Assembly (NCBI RefSeq): GCF_002723455.1
Contig: NZ_PDUS01000002.1
Location: 1-64,000, forward strand
Source of the DNA: Pseudoalteromonas sp. 3D05
GTDB lineage: Bacteria > Pseudomonadota > Gammaproteobacteria > Enterobacterales > Alteromonadaceae
DNA: 64,000 nt
Reading direction: 5' to 3'
Shown: positions 48,501 through 58,691 of the stretch, piece after piece
Position numbering within the stretch: the stretch's first letter is position 1
Layout of the letters: every line of letters begins with the position of its first letter
The notes under the pieces: model-generated
Database searches by the model: none
Told to the model about the DNA's origin: nothing
Seen by the model: only the letters and a program-made list of their open reading frames with translations
Made by a program: the position numbers and the translations under genes

Positions 48501-48526
48501 AAAAACCAACCCTAGGGTTGGTTTTT
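48501..48526 (-). terminator. Rho-independent terminator of asnS
   Basis: AAAAACCAACCC and GGGTTGGTTTTT form a perfect 26-base palindrome with a two-base centre (TA). It lies 33 bases after the asnS stop on the minus strand and also marks the gap to the PBP gene. Confidence 0.88.
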
Positions 48527-48558
48527 ATTACTAAATATACTAATTAATTGGTATATAT

Positions 48559-49956
48559 TTAGTATGTAGCGCTGCCTTTTGTACGTGGGAAGGCAATAAC
48601 ATCACGTACATTACCCATGCCTGTTACGTAAGCAACTAGGCGTTCAAAACCTAAGCCAAAACCAGAATGTGGTACTGAACCATATTTACGTAGGTCGCGG
48701 TACCAGCTGTAGTCTTCTTTGTTTAAGCCCATTTCTTCTAAACGCGCATCAAGAACGTCAAGGCGCTCTTCACGTTGTGAACCACCAATGATTTCACCAA
48801 TACCTGGTGCAACTACGTCCATTGCAGCAACGGTTTTGCCGTCTTCATTTTGGCGCATGTAAAATGCTTTAATATCACGTGGGTAGTTTTTAATTACTAC
48901 TGGTGCTTTAAAGTGTTCTTCTGCAAGGTATCGCTCATGCTCAGACTGTAAATCTACACCCCATTCAACTGTGTATTCAAACTTTTTGCCACATGCTTTT
49001 AGTATTTCAACAGCGTCAGTGTAATCAACTTGAGCAAAGTCTTTTTCTACAAATTCTTCTAACCGCGAGATAGCTGTTTTCTCTACACGTTGTGCAAAAA
49101 ATTCCATGTCATCACGGCGCTCTTCAAGTACGGCTTTGAATACATACTTCAACATGTTCTCAGCCAATTTTGCGATGTCTTCAAGATCTGCAAACGCAAC
49201 CTCAGGTTCAACCATCCAAAATTCAGCAAGGTGGCGAGAGGTATTTGAGTTCTCTGCACGGAAAGTCGGGCCAAAGGTGTAAATTTTTGACATAGCAGAG
49301 GCGTATGTTTCACCATTTAACTGGCCAGATACAGTAAGAAACGCTTCTTTACCAAAGAAGTCTTCACTGTAATCAACGTCGCCTTTATCTGTGCGTGGTA
49401 AGTTTTGCATATCTAGCGTAGATACACGGAACATCTCACCGGCACCTTCACAGTCACTTGCAGTGATGATCGGTGTGCTGATCCAATAATAACCCTGCTC
49501 GTGATAAAAACGATGAATCGCTTGCGCTAAGCAGTTACGAACACGTGTTACTGCACCAATAATGTTTGTACGAGGGCGAAGGTGCGCATGTTCGCGTAAG
49601 TATTCAATACTGTGACGCTTAGCTGCCATAGGATACGAGTCTGGATTTTCTACCCAGCCTAATACTTCAACCTTATTCGCTTGGATTTCGAATGACTGGC
49701 CTTTGCCTTCAGATTTAACCAAAACACCTGTTACTGATACAGAGCAGCTAGCTGTTAAACGCGTTACTTCTTCATAATTGGTCAGTGAATTAGGCACTAC
49801 CGCTTGAATTGCGTCAAAACATGAACCGTCATGAACGGCTAAAAATGAAATTCCTGCTTTTGAATCGCGGCGAGTACGGATCCAGCCTTTTACTGTTACT
49901 TGGCTGTCTACCGCAACCTTGCCTTTTAATAGCTCTGAAATCGCTAAGTGGCTCAT
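48559..49956 (-). CDS. asnS: Asparagine--tRNA ligase
   Basis: It charges tRNA-Asn. From ATG 49956 (GGAG five bases upstream) the product is 465 residues, against 466 in E. coli. It has an N-terminal OB-fold anticodon domain ([17 protein letters not shown]) and a class II core with [35 protein letters not shown] and [10 protein letters not shown]. The upstream 283 bases to the kinase gene hold no gene. Confidence 0.96.
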   Translation of the reverse strand: MSHLAISELLKGKVAVDSQVTVKGWIRTRRDSKAGISFLAVHDGSCFDAIQAVVPNSLTNYEEVTRLTASCSVSVTGVLVKSEGKGQSFEIQANKVEVLGWVENPDSYPMAAKRHSIEYLREHAHLRPRTNIIGAVTRVRNCLAQAIHRFYHEQGYYWISTPIITASDCEGAGEMFRVSTLDMQNLPRTDKGDVDYSEDFFGKEAFLTVSGQLNGETYASAMSKIYTFGPTFRAENSNTSRHLAEFWMVEPEVAFADLEDIAKLAENMLKYVFKAVLEERRDDMEFFAQRVEKTAISRLEEFVEKDFAQVDYTDAVEILKACGKKFEYTVEWGVDLQSEHERYLAEEHFKAPVVIKNYPRDIKAFYMRQNEDGKTVAAMDVVAPGIGEIIGGSQREERLDVLDARLEEMGLNKEDYSWYRDLRKYGSVPHSGFGLGFERLVAYVTGMGNVRDVIAFPRTKGSATY

Positions 49957-50239
49957 CTTCACTCCAATGATATAAGTTGCCTACATTAATAAATGTGTGC
50001 ATTGTTGCACTTGAACCCCGTATCTTACCTTTGAACGGAAAATAAAAAAACATGTGCATGCAACTCTTTGCAATTTCTTTATAGTTTTTTTATACAATTA
50101 CGGCTTTTATTAATAAAGCGCGTGAATAATAAACACCGATTTAAATAAATCTGCCTTAAGTGTGCGATAAATCCCGCTTTTATGGCATTATAGGTTTAAC
50201 TTTGTATTTTTAACTAATTAACTAACAATTACAGGTTCC

Positions 50240-50674
50240 ATGAAACAAGTCTTTATTTTACGCGGCCTGCCAGGCTCAGGTAAGTCATACTACGCACAAA
50301 CGCTTGCTGACGAACTCGTCACAGGTGATCAAAGCCAATACTTGATTTGCTCAACGGATGACTACTTTTATGACGAGCAAGGTGAATATAAGTTTGATAA
50401 ATTTAAGCTATCGCAGTTTCATAACTTAAATCTAGCTCGCTTCATCAATGCTTTATCACAATCAATCCCTTTGGTAATCGTTGATAACACCAATATTAAA
50501 AAGTGGGAATTTATTGCTTATAGTCAAGCAGCGTTAGCACTTGGCTACCAAGTAAAAGAAGTGATTGTTGGTGAAGTCAAAGATAAATCAATGCAACACT
50601 TATATGCCAAACGTAATAGTCACAAAGTGCCGTTAAAGATGATCAGTAAAATGGCTTACATGTTTGAATGGTAA
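50240..50674 (+). CDS. P-loop kinase-like ATPase
   Basis: The 144-residue protein opens with the Walker A segment LRGLPGSGKSYYAQTLA, then ICSTDDYFYD and VIVDNTNIKKWEF, the pattern of small polynucleotide-kinase-like or N4BP2-like P-loop kinases. The substrate is unknown. The ribosome site is weak. It converges with bioA. Confidence 0.75.
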   Translation: MKQVFILRGLPGSGKSYYAQTLADELVTGDQSQYLICSTDDYFYDEQGEYKFDKFKLSQFHNLNLARFINALSQSIPLVIVDNTNIKKWEFIAYSQAALALGYQVKEVIVGEVKDKSMQHLYAKRNSHKVPLKMISKMAYMFEW

Positions 50675-50698
50675 AATCAAACATGTAAGCAGCGCTTT

Positions 50699-51988
50699 TT
50701 AATACTGGTTATTAGCAATTGCCTTGTATATGGCATCACAGAGTATTTTGATATCCTCAGCTGTGCTTATGTACGGTGGCATTAAATAGATTAATTTGCC
50801 AAAAGGGCGTATCCAAACATTTTGGCTGATGAAATACGCTTGAATTTTCGCAACGTCAACCTCACAAGCCAGCTCAACCACACCAATACCACCCAGTATT
50901 CTTACATCTTTTACCTGTTCAAGCTCCGCACATTTATTTAATGATGCCAATGATTGATTAAGTTGTGTAATTTGAACCGACCAGTTTTGTTTTAATAACA
51001 CATCAATACTTGCAAATGCCACAGCGCAGGCTAGAGGGTTACCCATAAATGTAGGGCCATGCATTAGCACACCAGCTTCACCTTCACTGATACCAATAGC
51101 AATTTTGTCTGTGGTTAGTGTGGCTGATAACGTCATTGTACCGCCGGTGAGTGCCTTACCGATGCACATGATGTCGGGCTCAATATCACTGTGTTCAACG
51201 GCAAACATTTTACCTGTTCTACCAAAACCTGTGGCTATTTCGTCGCAAATAAGTAAAACATTGTACTCATCACATAACCGTCTAACGGTCTTTAAGTAGT
51301 CAGGGTGGTAAAAGTTCATACCTCCGGCATTTTGAACAATTGGCTCAATGATAAATGCGGCCACCTGTTTATGGTGCAGTTTAAAATAGTGTTCAAGTTG
51401 TTCGGCTTCGTTGGTATCAAACCGCTCGCCAAACTGACTGACAGGAGCAGGAACGAATACATGTTCAGGTAAAAAACCACTGTACAAGGAATGCATTGAA
51501 TTAACGGGGTCGCAAACACTCATGGCTGCAAATGTATCACCATGATAGCCCTTTAATGGCGTCATTAATTTTTGTTTCGTGGTGATACCTTGGCTTAACC
51601 AATATTGCAGTGCCATTTTTATTGCCACTTCAACAGAGACCGAACCGCTGTCTGCTAAAAATACTTTTTGTAAGCTTTCAGGGGTGATAGCCACAAGTTT
51701 TTTGCATAACTCGATTGCAGGCTGGTGGGTAATGCCACCAAACATAATATGGCTCATTGTGTCTATTTGTTGATGCATAGCAGCTTTTAATGCAGGGTGG
51801 CCATAACCATGAATAGCACTCCACCACGAGGCCATGCCATCAATCAAACATTCACCCGTCGCTAAGTAAATTTTATTACCTTGGGTATGCGTAACAGGGT
51901 AGACCTCAAGCGGCTGTGTCATTGATGTGTAAGGGTGCCAAATGTGTTGACGATCAAAATCGAGGTCGATTGTGTGTTTTTTAATCAT
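50699..51988 (-). CDS. bioA: Adenosylmethionine-8-amino-7-oxononanoate aminotransferase
   Basis: The PLP enzyme that converts KAPA to DAPA in biotin synthesis. The 429 residues have HIWHPYTSM, the PLP-site lysine segment (MCIGKALTGG), DEIATGFGRTG and the fold-type I MHGPTFMGNPLACA. The presumed ATG 51988 lies next to a BirA operator with no clear Shine-Dalgarno, so the leader is very short or absent. It is divergent from bioBFCD. Confidence 0.95.
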   Translation of the reverse strand: MIKKHTIDLDFDRQHIWHPYTSMTQPLEVYPVTHTQGNKIYLATGECLIDGMASWWSAIHGYGHPALKAAMHQQIDTMSHIMFGGITHQPAIELCKKLVAITPESLQKVFLADSGSVSVEVAIKMALQYWLSQGITTKQKLMTPLKGYHGDTFAAMSVCDPVNSMHSLYSGFLPEHVFVPAPVSQFGERFDTNEAEQLEHYFKLHHKQVAAFIIEPIVQNAGGMNFYHPDYLKTVRRLCDEYNVLLICDEIATGFGRTGKMFAVEHSDIEPDIMCIGKALTGGTMTLSATLTTDKIAIGISEGEAGVLMHGPTFMGNPLACAVAFASIDVLLKQNWSVQITQLNQSLASLNKCAELEQVKDVRILGGIGVVELACEVDVAKIQAYFISQNVWIRPFGKLIYLMPPYISTAEDIKILCDAIYKAIANNQY

Positions 51989-52022
51989 TAGTAAACTTTA
52001 ATCTGCTGCGTTTCGTTGACAA
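51989..52022. promoter_or_regulatory. BirA-type biotin operator
   Basis: TAGTAAACT at 51989-51997 and CGTTGACAA at 52014-52022 match seven of nine bases each to the known TTGTAAACC/GGTTTACAA halves, with the E. coli spacer of exactly 16 bases. BirA bound to biotinyl-AMP represses both biotin operons. The left half touches the bioA start codon. Confidence 0.7.
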
Positions 52023-52044
52023 TGTTACGCCAAGTCTTAGACTA
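52016..52044 (+). promoter_or_regulatory. Promoter for bioBFCD
   Basis: TTGACA at 52016-52021 with 17 bases to AGACTA (52039-52044), or 16 to TAGACT. The -35 overlaps the right half of the BirA operator, as expected for repression. bioB starts at 52086. Confidence 0.5.
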
Positions 52045-52085
52045 AACCAATATCCACCGTCATTAAAAAATAAAAAGAGAGAGTT

Positions 52086-53126
52086 ATGGAGTTTGCAGCC
52101 GTTCGTCACGATTGGACACACAAAGAAGTGAAAGCATTATTTGAAATGCCGTTCAACGATTTACTATTCAAAGCCGCCTCTGTTCACCGTGAAAACTTTA
52201 ATCCCAACGAAGTGCAAATTTCTACGTTACTATCTATCAAAACCGGTGCTTGTCCAGAAGATTGTAAATACTGCCCACAGTCTGGCCACTATAAAACAGA
52301 CTTAGAGCGTGAACGTTTATTAGAAGTTGAAAAAGTCGTTGAGCAAGCACGTGCTGCGAAAGAAAAAGGCGCAACCCGTTTTTGCATGGGCGCTGCATGG
52401 TCAGATCCCAAAGATCGTGACATGCCTTACATTTCACAAATGGTAAAAGAAGTAAAAGAGCTAGGTTTAGAAACTTGCATGACACTTGGTATGTTAGATA
52501 ACGATAAAGCACACGCACTGCGCGACGCTGGGCTTGATTACTATAACCATAACCTTGATACATCGCCTGAGTATTACGAGCAAATTATTTCAACACGCAC
52601 ATACCAAGACCGCCTAGACACCATTGGCAATGTGCGTGATGCCGGCATGAAAGTATGCTCTGGTGGCATTGTGGGCATGGGTGAAGAAGCATCTGACAGG
52701 TTTGGTTTACTGATGGGGCTTGCAAACTTGCCACAGCAACCAGAGAGTGTACCAATCAACATGTTGGTTAAAGTTAAAGGTACGCCCCTTGAAAATGTGG
52801 ATGATTTAGACCATTTTGATTTCATTCGTACTATTGCAACAGCGCGTATTATGATGCCTAAAAGTTACGTTCGCTTATCTGCAGGCCGTAATGCTATGAA
52901 CGAACAAATGCAATCAATGTGCTTTTTTGCCGGTGCTAACTCTATATTTTACGGTGATAAATTGCTTACAACCGAAAACCCTGAGGCTGATGCGGATATG
53001 AACCTGATTAAAAAATTAGGTATGAACCCTGAAAAGCATCAAGATTACTCAGACGAAGCCGTCGCCGCATCTTTGTCATCTAAAGTAGCCGATAAAGCGA
53101 CCTCTGAACTGTTTTACCCTGCATAA
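52086..53126 (+). CDS. bioB: Biotin synthase
   Basis: A radical SAM enzyme that inserts sulfur into dethiobiotin. The 346-residue protein has the SAM cluster motif CPEDCKYC, then [22 protein letters not shown] and [18 protein letters not shown] precedes the ATG. First gene of bioBFCD. Confidence 0.97.
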   Translation: MEFAAVRHDWTHKEVKALFEMPFNDLLFKAASVHRENFNPNEVQISTLLSIKTGACPEDCKYCPQSGHYKTDLERERLLEVEKVVEQARAAKEKGATRFCMGAAWSDPKDRDMPYISQMVKEVKELGLETCMTLGMLDNDKAHALRDAGLDYYNHNLDTSPEYYEQIISTRTYQDRLDTIGNVRDAGMKVCSGGIVGMGEEASDRFGLLMGLANLPQQPESVPINMLVKVKGTPLENVDDLDHFDFIRTIATARIMMPKSYVRLSAGRNAMNEQMQSMCFFAGANSIFYGDKLLTTENPEADADMNLIKKLGMNPEKHQDYSDEAVAASLSSKVADKATSELFYPA

Positions 53127-53140
53127 CGCAGCGCACAACT

Positions 53141-54295
53141 ATGCAATTTGACTATATACACACCCATTTGGATGCGCGCGAGCAAAGCGCACTAAAACGC
53201 AAGCGCCATATTGTTAACCCAATCAGCGCACGGGAAATTGAGGTAGAGAATAAACGCTACCTCAACTTCGCGAGTAATGATTACTTAGGCTTTGGTGACG
53301 AGGTCATCGCGTGCCATGCAACGCGTACACTAGGGAGTCACAGTTCAGCGTTAGTCACAGGTTACCAACTAGCCCAGCAGCAGTTAGAGCATTATTTGTG
53401 TGCTGAATTTGGTTATGAAAATGCGATGCTGTTTAACTCGGGTTTTAGTGCCAATAGCAGCGTAATTAAAGCGTTGTTTCAAGATAAAGCCATTGCTCAA
53501 CACAGTGCTGTTTTTCAAGATAAGTTAAATCACGCCAGCTTAATCGATGGCGCATTGCATGCAAACGCGGCAATGGTGCGCTTTAACCATAATGACATGA
53601 ATCATTTACGATCTCGCCTTGAGAAGTCCAACGCCAAGCATAAATTAATTATCAGCGAAGGGGTATTTTCGATGGATGGCGATCAAGCCCCATTGAACGA
53701 ATTGATCTGTTTAGCTAAACAGCACAATGCGTGGCTGATGATTGATGATGCACATGGGTTTGGCGCTTTAGGTGATACTGGTCTAGGTAGTTGTGAACCC
53801 TTGATTGCAGCGGGTAATCTCCCTGAAGTTTTAGTGATCACATTTGGTAAAGCCGTAGCAAGCAGTGGCGCGTGTGTATTAGGCACAGATGCGTTTATCG
53901 ATTATATGGTACAGTTTAACCGCGATTACACTTACTCAACAGCCATGTCGCCTTTAAATGCATCGCATACTTTAGCGCGTATCAAAACGCTTCGAGATGC
54001 AAATGAGAAACGAGCGACATTAAAAGCAAATATTGCGTTATTTAAACGCTTAGCCAATGAGCACCGTATTGCGTTAATGGATTCTAACACCGCCATTCAA
54101 CCTATTGTTTTAGGATGTGCCCAGCAAACATTAGCCGCATGTGAGCACCTTAAACAGCAAGGTATATGGTTAAGCGCGATCCGCCCGCCAACCGTGCAGC
54201 ATAACACCTCGCGTTTACGCGTTACGTTAACCGCCGCACATACACAGCAAGACATTCAGACTCTTATAACGTGTTTACAAAAGGCCATTGCATGA
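53141..54295 (+). CDS. bioF: 8-amino-7-oxononanoate synthase
   Basis: A PLP enzyme joining pimeloyl-ACP and alanine to give KAPA. The 384 residues have NFASNDYLGFG, SHSSALVTGY, MIDDAHGFGALG and the lysine region TFGKAVASSGACVLG. It is 14 bases after bioB; its stop overlaps the bioC ATG. Confidence 0.95.
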   Translation: MQFDYIHTHLDAREQSALKRKRHIVNPISAREIEVENKRYLNFASNDYLGFGDEVIACHATRTLGSHSSALVTGYQLAQQQLEHYLCAEFGYENAMLFNSGFSANSSVIKALFQDKAIAQHSAVFQDKLNHASLIDGALHANAAMVRFNHNDMNHLRSRLEKSNAKHKLIISEGVFSMDGDQAPLNELICLAKQHNAWLMIDDAHGFGALGDTGLGSCEPLIAAGNLPEVLVITFGKAVASSGACVLGTDAFIDYMVQFNRDYTYSTAMSPLNASHTLARIKTLRDANEKRATLKANIALFKRLANEHRIALMDSNTAIQPIVLGCAQQTLAACEHLKQQGIWLSAIRPPTVQHNTSRLRVTLTAAHTQQDIQTLITCLQKAIA

Positions 54296-55125
54296 TAAGT
54301 TCACTCGCCGCTGTTGCTGATAAACCAAGTTACGCCCAAGCAAAGTGCTTATCTAGCAATAGTTTAAAACACACGACACAACGTAAGTTTTCAACAGCTG
54401 CAAACAGTTATGCAGCGCACGCTAATGTACAAAAGCAAGCAGCCAATGACTTGTTTAAATTAATGACGGCATCTGACAACGCTAAAAAAGACTACTGCAT
54501 TGATTTAGGGGCAGGCCCTTTAGTCAATACACATGCTTTGCAAGAGTTGTGTCGTCATGTTTTGGCGATAGATCTAAGCCATACTATGCTCAAAAGTAGC
54601 AATGTGGATGCGCCGCGTATTTGCGCAGATATGGATAACTTACCGTTACAAGAAAACAGTGTTGACGTAGTGTTTAGTAATTTTGCTGTACAATGGTCAG
54701 CTAATTTTGAAACATTAATGCACGCATTGTATAAAACGTTAAAACCAGGGGGAAGGGCGTATATAAGCGCAGTGGTTGAAGGCTCTTTGCATGAAATAAA
54801 AACGGCGTTTTCGGTGCTTGATTCACACAGCCGAATAAACCGCTTTCAAACTCAGAGCAATATAAACCAATCGGTCATAAATGCGGGGTTTATAGTCAAT
54901 AGTGCCACAAAGGTGATTTACACCGACCAATTTACAAACCCTCTCAGCGCTATACATTCAATAAAAGCCATTGGCGCGACGTCACAAAACCATTCAACCC
55001 AACGCGCTGGTTTACTAACTAAATCGGCTTTAAAAAAAGTGTGTGCCGCGTACCCATTGATAAACAACCAAGCCCATGTATCTTATCATGTGGTATTGTT
55101 ATCATTAGAAAAAGTAAAAACATAA
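54292..55125 (+). CDS. bioC: Malonyl-ACP O-methyltransferase
   Basis: BioC methylates malonyl-ACP to start pimelate assembly. From ATG 54292 (ATGA overlap with bioF) it is 277 residues. SAM motif CIDLGAGPLVNT is present, with VLAIDLSHTML, VVFSNFAVQWSA and KPGGRAYISAV. The partner pimeloyl esterase BioH is not in this window and must be elsewhere. Confidence 0.9.
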   Translation: MISSLAAVADKPSYAQAKCLSSNSLKHTTQRKFSTAANSYAAHANVQKQAANDLFKLMTASDNAKKDYCIDLGAGPLVNTHALQELCRHVLAIDLSHTMLKSSNVDAPRICADMDNLPLQENSVDVVFSNFAVQWSANFETLMHALYKTLKPGGRAYISAVVEGSLHEIKTAFSVLDSHSRINRFQTQSNINQSVINAGFIVNSATKVIYTDQFTNPLSAIHSIKAIGATSQNHSTQRAGLLTKSALKKVCAAYPLINNQAHVSYHVVLLSLEKVKT

Positions 55126-55135
55126 AGGCAAGGTT

Positions 55136-55819
55136 ATGAACGAATTTTTTATTACGGGTACTGATACTGATGCCGGTAAAACCCATATAACCAGTTTGCT
55201 GTTAAAGTTGCTCGCCCAACATAAAAAACGCGCTATTGGCTTTAAACCCATAGCTTCTGGCTGTGAAATGGCGTTTGACCAACTGGTTAATGCGGATGCC
55301 TTAATGCTAATGGAAAGCGCAACAGTGAGCGCTAAATACGACATAGTTAATCCGTTTTCCTTTAAACCTGCCATCGCACCGCATATCGCTGCACAAAAAG
55401 CAGGGGTAAACTTAAATGTTGAAAAGCTGTCTTTGGCTTATCAAAACATTAAAAGCCAAGACGCTGACTACCTGTTAACAGAAGGGGCTGGTGGCTGGGC
55501 ATTACCGATTAATGAAAATCAATATTTATATGATTGGGTGAGTGCAGAGCAACTACCCGTTATCTTGGTTGTAGGCATGAAACTAGGCTGCATTAATCAC
55601 GCGTTATTAACCACAGCACATATGCAAAGTATGGGTGTTAATTGCATTGGCTGGATAGCCAATCAAGTTGATGCCACAATGGATGAATACCAAGCAAACC
55701 TAGATTCACTCAAGGCGCGCTTACCCATGCCACTGCTTGCAATAAGCCCTTATACTGAGCAAACACCTAAACTACAAATTTATAAAACCCTGCTCGAAGT
55801 CTTATCAATTAATAACTAA
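55136..55819 (+). CDS. bioD: Dethiobiotin synthetase
   Basis: It closes the ureido ring of dethiobiotin using CO2 and ATP. The 227-residue P-loop protein opens NEFFITGTDTDAGKTHIT and includes GFKPIASGCE and LLTEGAGGWALPIN. It is the last gene of the divergent bio operon, with a terminator after it. Confidence 0.95.
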   Translation: MNEFFITGTDTDAGKTHITSLLLKLLAQHKKRAIGFKPIASGCEMAFDQLVNADALMLMESATVSAKYDIVNPFSFKPAIAPHIAAQKAGVNLNVEKLSLAYQNIKSQDADYLLTEGAGGWALPINENQYLYDWVSAEQLPVILVVGMKLGCINHALLTTAHMQSMGVNCIGWIANQVDATMDEYQANLDSLKARLPMPLLAISPYTEQTPKLQIYKTLLEVLSINN

Positions 55820-55832
55820 AAGTTAGTCATCA

Positions 55833-55856
55833 AAAAAGCCAGCAATGCTGGCTTTT
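55833..55856 (+). terminator. Rho-independent terminator of bioBFCD
   Basis: AAAAGCCAGC and GCTGGCTTTT pair around AAT. It lies 14 bases after the bioD stop and may also serve the convergent Calx-beta gene. Confidence 0.88.
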
Positions 55857-55875
55857 CAATCATAATATTAACTCA

Positions 55876-57399
55876 CTAATTACATTCAGATTGTATTGGT
55901 TTAGTCGTTACTCTGACAACAAAATCATTGTAGTCGTGGTCGTTTTGATCTTCCCAATACTGTTTATTCCAGAACATTTTAAATGCGGCTTTTAGTTTGC
56001 TCGCATTACCATTAACCGCTAACACATAGCTGATTGAGTCACTTGCTTTAACATCGTAATAGCCATCTGTGCCATGTTCATCAAGTAGTTTTATATATTG
56101 ACCATTTACTTTTATACCCCAATCATTGTTATTTGAAGAGCTCTCAGAAACGAATGAGTAATTAATGCGAGTATAGTTTTCTGGTACACATTGCGTGTCA
56201 TCATTTAAAATATACGCAGGTGCTGTTGCTGAACCTACAGAATTACTTTGTGCAGTTGCGTTGAGTGTAAATGCTTTATCCTCGCTGTAATCATTATTAT
56301 CAATAGTTGCAATATTGATAACGTAGGATGTTTCCCCTGCAGGCACGGTTACTACCTGATTGATAAATCTATAATCGTTAGTATTTGCCGTACCTTGTGT
56401 CGTTGATACAAAAATTTCTACGTCTTGTTCAAATACGTTACTCAACTGCAGTTCATAGCTTAAAGTATCACCTTCAGTCACTGAGTCTGAAATAGCTGAA
56501 AGAGTGATTGTTGGAATATCAGATACACTACAAATAGGCGCTGAGTAACATGTCGTCGACTCGTTAAAGTTAGCCGCTAAATCGTTAATGCGAACAGGGA
56601 AATCTGCAACATGACATGTATTACCGGTGCTTGTATTCACTTTGTAAAGCTGCGACTTATTTGAATGCCCAAGATCTGTAAGGCTAGTACGGCTCAGTAA
56701 TATATCACCCTGTTGATTAAGAGCAGCACCTGTTACGGAAGATAAATTATGGTCAGCTAGTTTAGTCGCTCTGAGTGAATCTATATCGACTGTATAAAGT
56801 GAAGAGCTTGTCACTAACACTAACTCAGAGTTTTTAAAAACCATATCACCGCGCCAAATCCCTGAATCGCTATCTAATCCTGAAATTTCACCAAGCAACG
56901 AAGTTTCAGCTGTCTCTGGTGATATTGTGTAAAGTTTATTTTTATATGAACCCAACAAACGATTATTTGTTTCATCATAAGTTAAACGATACATATTTTT
57001 AGTGCGACCCACTTCAACATGTTCGTTAGTGTTTAAATCGACATAGGCTAATTTAATGTATTTAAATTTGCTGCCACTGATAGGTAACGATTTCAACTGC
57101 GTACTATTAAAATCTAAATGCGCCACATCGACCTTATAATCAATTGGGCGTGGCGCAGATATATAATAGAGGCGGTTTGACTCTTTAACATGAGCAAGTG
57201 CGGATGAACTAAACTTGGCACGTGAATGAGCTTCAGCTGATTGTGTATATTCATCAAGCTTAAAGACAATGCCTGTATCGCCACGGCCTGCATTGATACC
57301 GTATAACTGACCATCACATTGATTGGCGTGAGCAAGTTGAAGAGATGAAAGTAGCGCTGTTGATGTTATTGCTAGTAATGATAAAGGAAATTTCTTCAT
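55876..57399 (-). CDS. Secreted protein with Calx-beta and DUF4114 domains
   Basis: From ATG 57399 a signal peptide (FPLSLLAITSTALLSS to HAN) leads a 507-residue extracellular protein. The N-terminal half (to about 280) looks like a beta-propeller of repeats with LYGI, LYYIS, LLGSYKNKLYTIS. A Calx-beta domain follows (ISDSVTEGDTLSYELQL to VPAGETSYVINIATIDNN), then a DUF4114 region ending DHDYNDFVVRVT. Calx-beta domains often bind Ca2+. Function is unknown; an adhesion or surface-display role is only a guess. No LPXTG-like or T1SS signal was seen. Confidence 0.8.
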   Translation of the reverse strand: MKKFPLSLLAITSTALLSSLQLAHANQCDGQLYGINAGRGDTGIVFKLDEYTQSAEAHSRAKFSSSALAHVKESNRLYYISAPRPIDYKVDVAHLDFNSTQLKSLPISGSKFKYIKLAYVDLNTNEHVEVGRTKNMYRLTYDETNNRLLGSYKNKLYTISPETAETSLLGEISGLDSDSGIWRGDMVFKNSELVLVTSSSLYTVDIDSLRATKLADHNLSSVTGAALNQQGDILLSRTSLTDLGHSNKSQLYKVNTSTGNTCHVADFPVRINDLAANFNESTTCYSAPICSVSDIPTITLSAISDSVTEGDTLSYELQLSNVFEQDVEIFVSTTQGTANTNDYRFINQVVTVPAGETSYVINIATIDNNDYSEDKAFTLNATAQSNSVGSATAPAYILNDDTQCVPENYTRINYSFVSESSSNNNDWGIKVNGQYIKLLDEHGTDGYYDVKASDSISYVLAVNGNASKLKAAFKMFWNKQYWEDQNDHDYNDFVVRVTTKPIQSECN

Positions 57400-57450
57400 G
57401 ATTGATGTTAACCCCGTTAAGTTGAACACTTTTATAAACATTAAAGTCAA

Positions 57451-57757
57451 TTTATCAAGACTAATCTTTTTGCAGTATCAGAAGTTACTTAAATGTTATG
57501 TGAATTTAAGTAACTAATTATTTACTCCTTCTTTTATTTTAATACCTGCTTGGAAATTATATGTATTTAACTAAAAAACTAAATACAGATAATTTTATCA
57601 ATGGTCTATCTAGTAGGATAGAGTGCTTGCTTTATGACATAGTTTGTCACAGAATAGCGCTAACGTTATGACATAATCTGTCACAACGCAGTTTTGCTAT
57701 GTCCGATCAGCATACGCCTAGTCGCTGAGCAATAGTTGTTATTTTTGGAGAATATGT
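57451..57757. promoter_or_regulatory. htpX upstream region with repeated TGACA-N5-TGTCA elements
   Basis: Two 20-base direct repeats lie at 57632-57651 and 57666-57685, 34 bases apart. They differ at two positions and each contains the palindrome TGACA-N5-TGTCA. They sit 73 and 107 bases before htpX. The rest of this 307-base stretch is AT-rich with no gene. Confidence 0.65.
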
Positions 57758-58621
57758 ATGAAACGTGTATTTTTATTTTTATTAACTAACCTCGCGGTGA
57801 TGTTGGTATTAGGTGTTGTGCTTTCAATAATAATGAGTGCGCTGGGCCTGAGCCATCGTAGCCTGGGTGGCATTTTATTAATTGCAACTGTATTTGGTTT
57901 TGGTGGTTCGTTTATTTCGTTGTATATGTCGAAATGGATGGCAAAAAAATCAACAGGGGCAAAGGTTATTGAGCAGCCTCGCAACGAAACAGAGCAGTGG
58001 TTATTAAACACCGTTGCGCAGCAAGCACAAAAAGCCGGTATAAAAATGCCTGAAGTCGCTATTTACGACAGCCCAGAAATGAACGCCTTTGCAACTGGCC
58101 CAAGTAAAAATAATTCGCTGGTGGCGGTGAGTACGGGTTTATTACATAACATGAGTCAAGATCAAGCTGAAGCAGTACTTGCACACGAAGTATCGCATGT
58201 GGCTAATGGCGACATGGTAACACTTACGCTTATTCAAGGTGTGGTGAATACCTTTGTTATTTTTGCCGCAAAAGTGTTAGCGGGCATTGTAGATAATTTT
58301 ATCAATAGCGATGAAGAAGAGGGCGGTAGTAGCTGGACTTACTTCCTATTCGATATGTTGTTCCAAGTATTATTTGGTGTATTAGCCAGCATAATTGTTG
58401 CGCATTATAGCCGTAAACGTGAATTTGCAGCCGATAATGGCGCAGCTCATTTGGTGGGGGCAGACAAAATGCGATCAGCCCTTGAGCGTTTAAAGCAAAA
58501 CCACCCATCGCAATTAGAAGGCTCAATGATGGCCTTTGGTATTGCCAGTGGTAAAGGCATGGCTGAGTTGTTTTCATCTCACCCGCCGCTTGATGCACGT
58601 ATAGACGCACTACGTCGCTAA
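57758..58621 (+). CDS. htpX: Membrane protease HtpX
   Basis: A zinc metalloprotease of the inner membrane that takes part in protein quality control. The 287 residues show two N-terminal membrane helices ([18 protein letters not shown]), the zinc motif [12 protein letters not shown], two more helices, then the third ligand in [13 protein letters not shown]. In E. coli it is envelope-stress regulated; here the tandem TGACA-N5-TGTCA repeats upstream may play that role. Confidence 0.95.
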   Translation: MKRVFLFLLTNLAVMLVLGVVLSIIMSALGLSHRSLGGILLIATVFGFGGSFISLYMSKWMAKKSTGAKVIEQPRNETEQWLLNTVAQQAQKAGIKMPEVAIYDSPEMNAFATGPSKNNSLVAVSTGLLHNMSQDQAEAVLAHEVSHVANGDMVTLTLIQGVVNTFVIFAAKVLAGIVDNFINSDEEEGGSSWTYFLFDMLFQVLFGVLASIIVAHYSRKREFAADNGAAHLVGADKMRSALERLKQNHPSQLEGSMMAFGIASGKGMAELFSSHPPLDARIDALRR

Positions 58622-58650
58622 AAATCAAGTTTTTCACAGTACTTGTAAAC

Positions 58651-58678
58651 AAAAAGCCTGCATTTGCAGGCTTTTTTA
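58651..58678. terminator. Bidirectional terminator
   Basis: AAAAAGCCTGCA and TGCAGGCTTTTT pair around TT. It lies between the converging htpX (+) and gloA (-). Confidence 0.9.
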
Positions 58679-58691
58679 TGTTTAATGGTTT

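Noticed and set aside
57666..57685. A PhoB box before htpX
   Set aside because: CTGTCACA matches the right half, but the left half (ATGACAT) fits only five of seven and the spacer is one base short. Both copies are better described as TGACA-N5-TGTCA palindromes.
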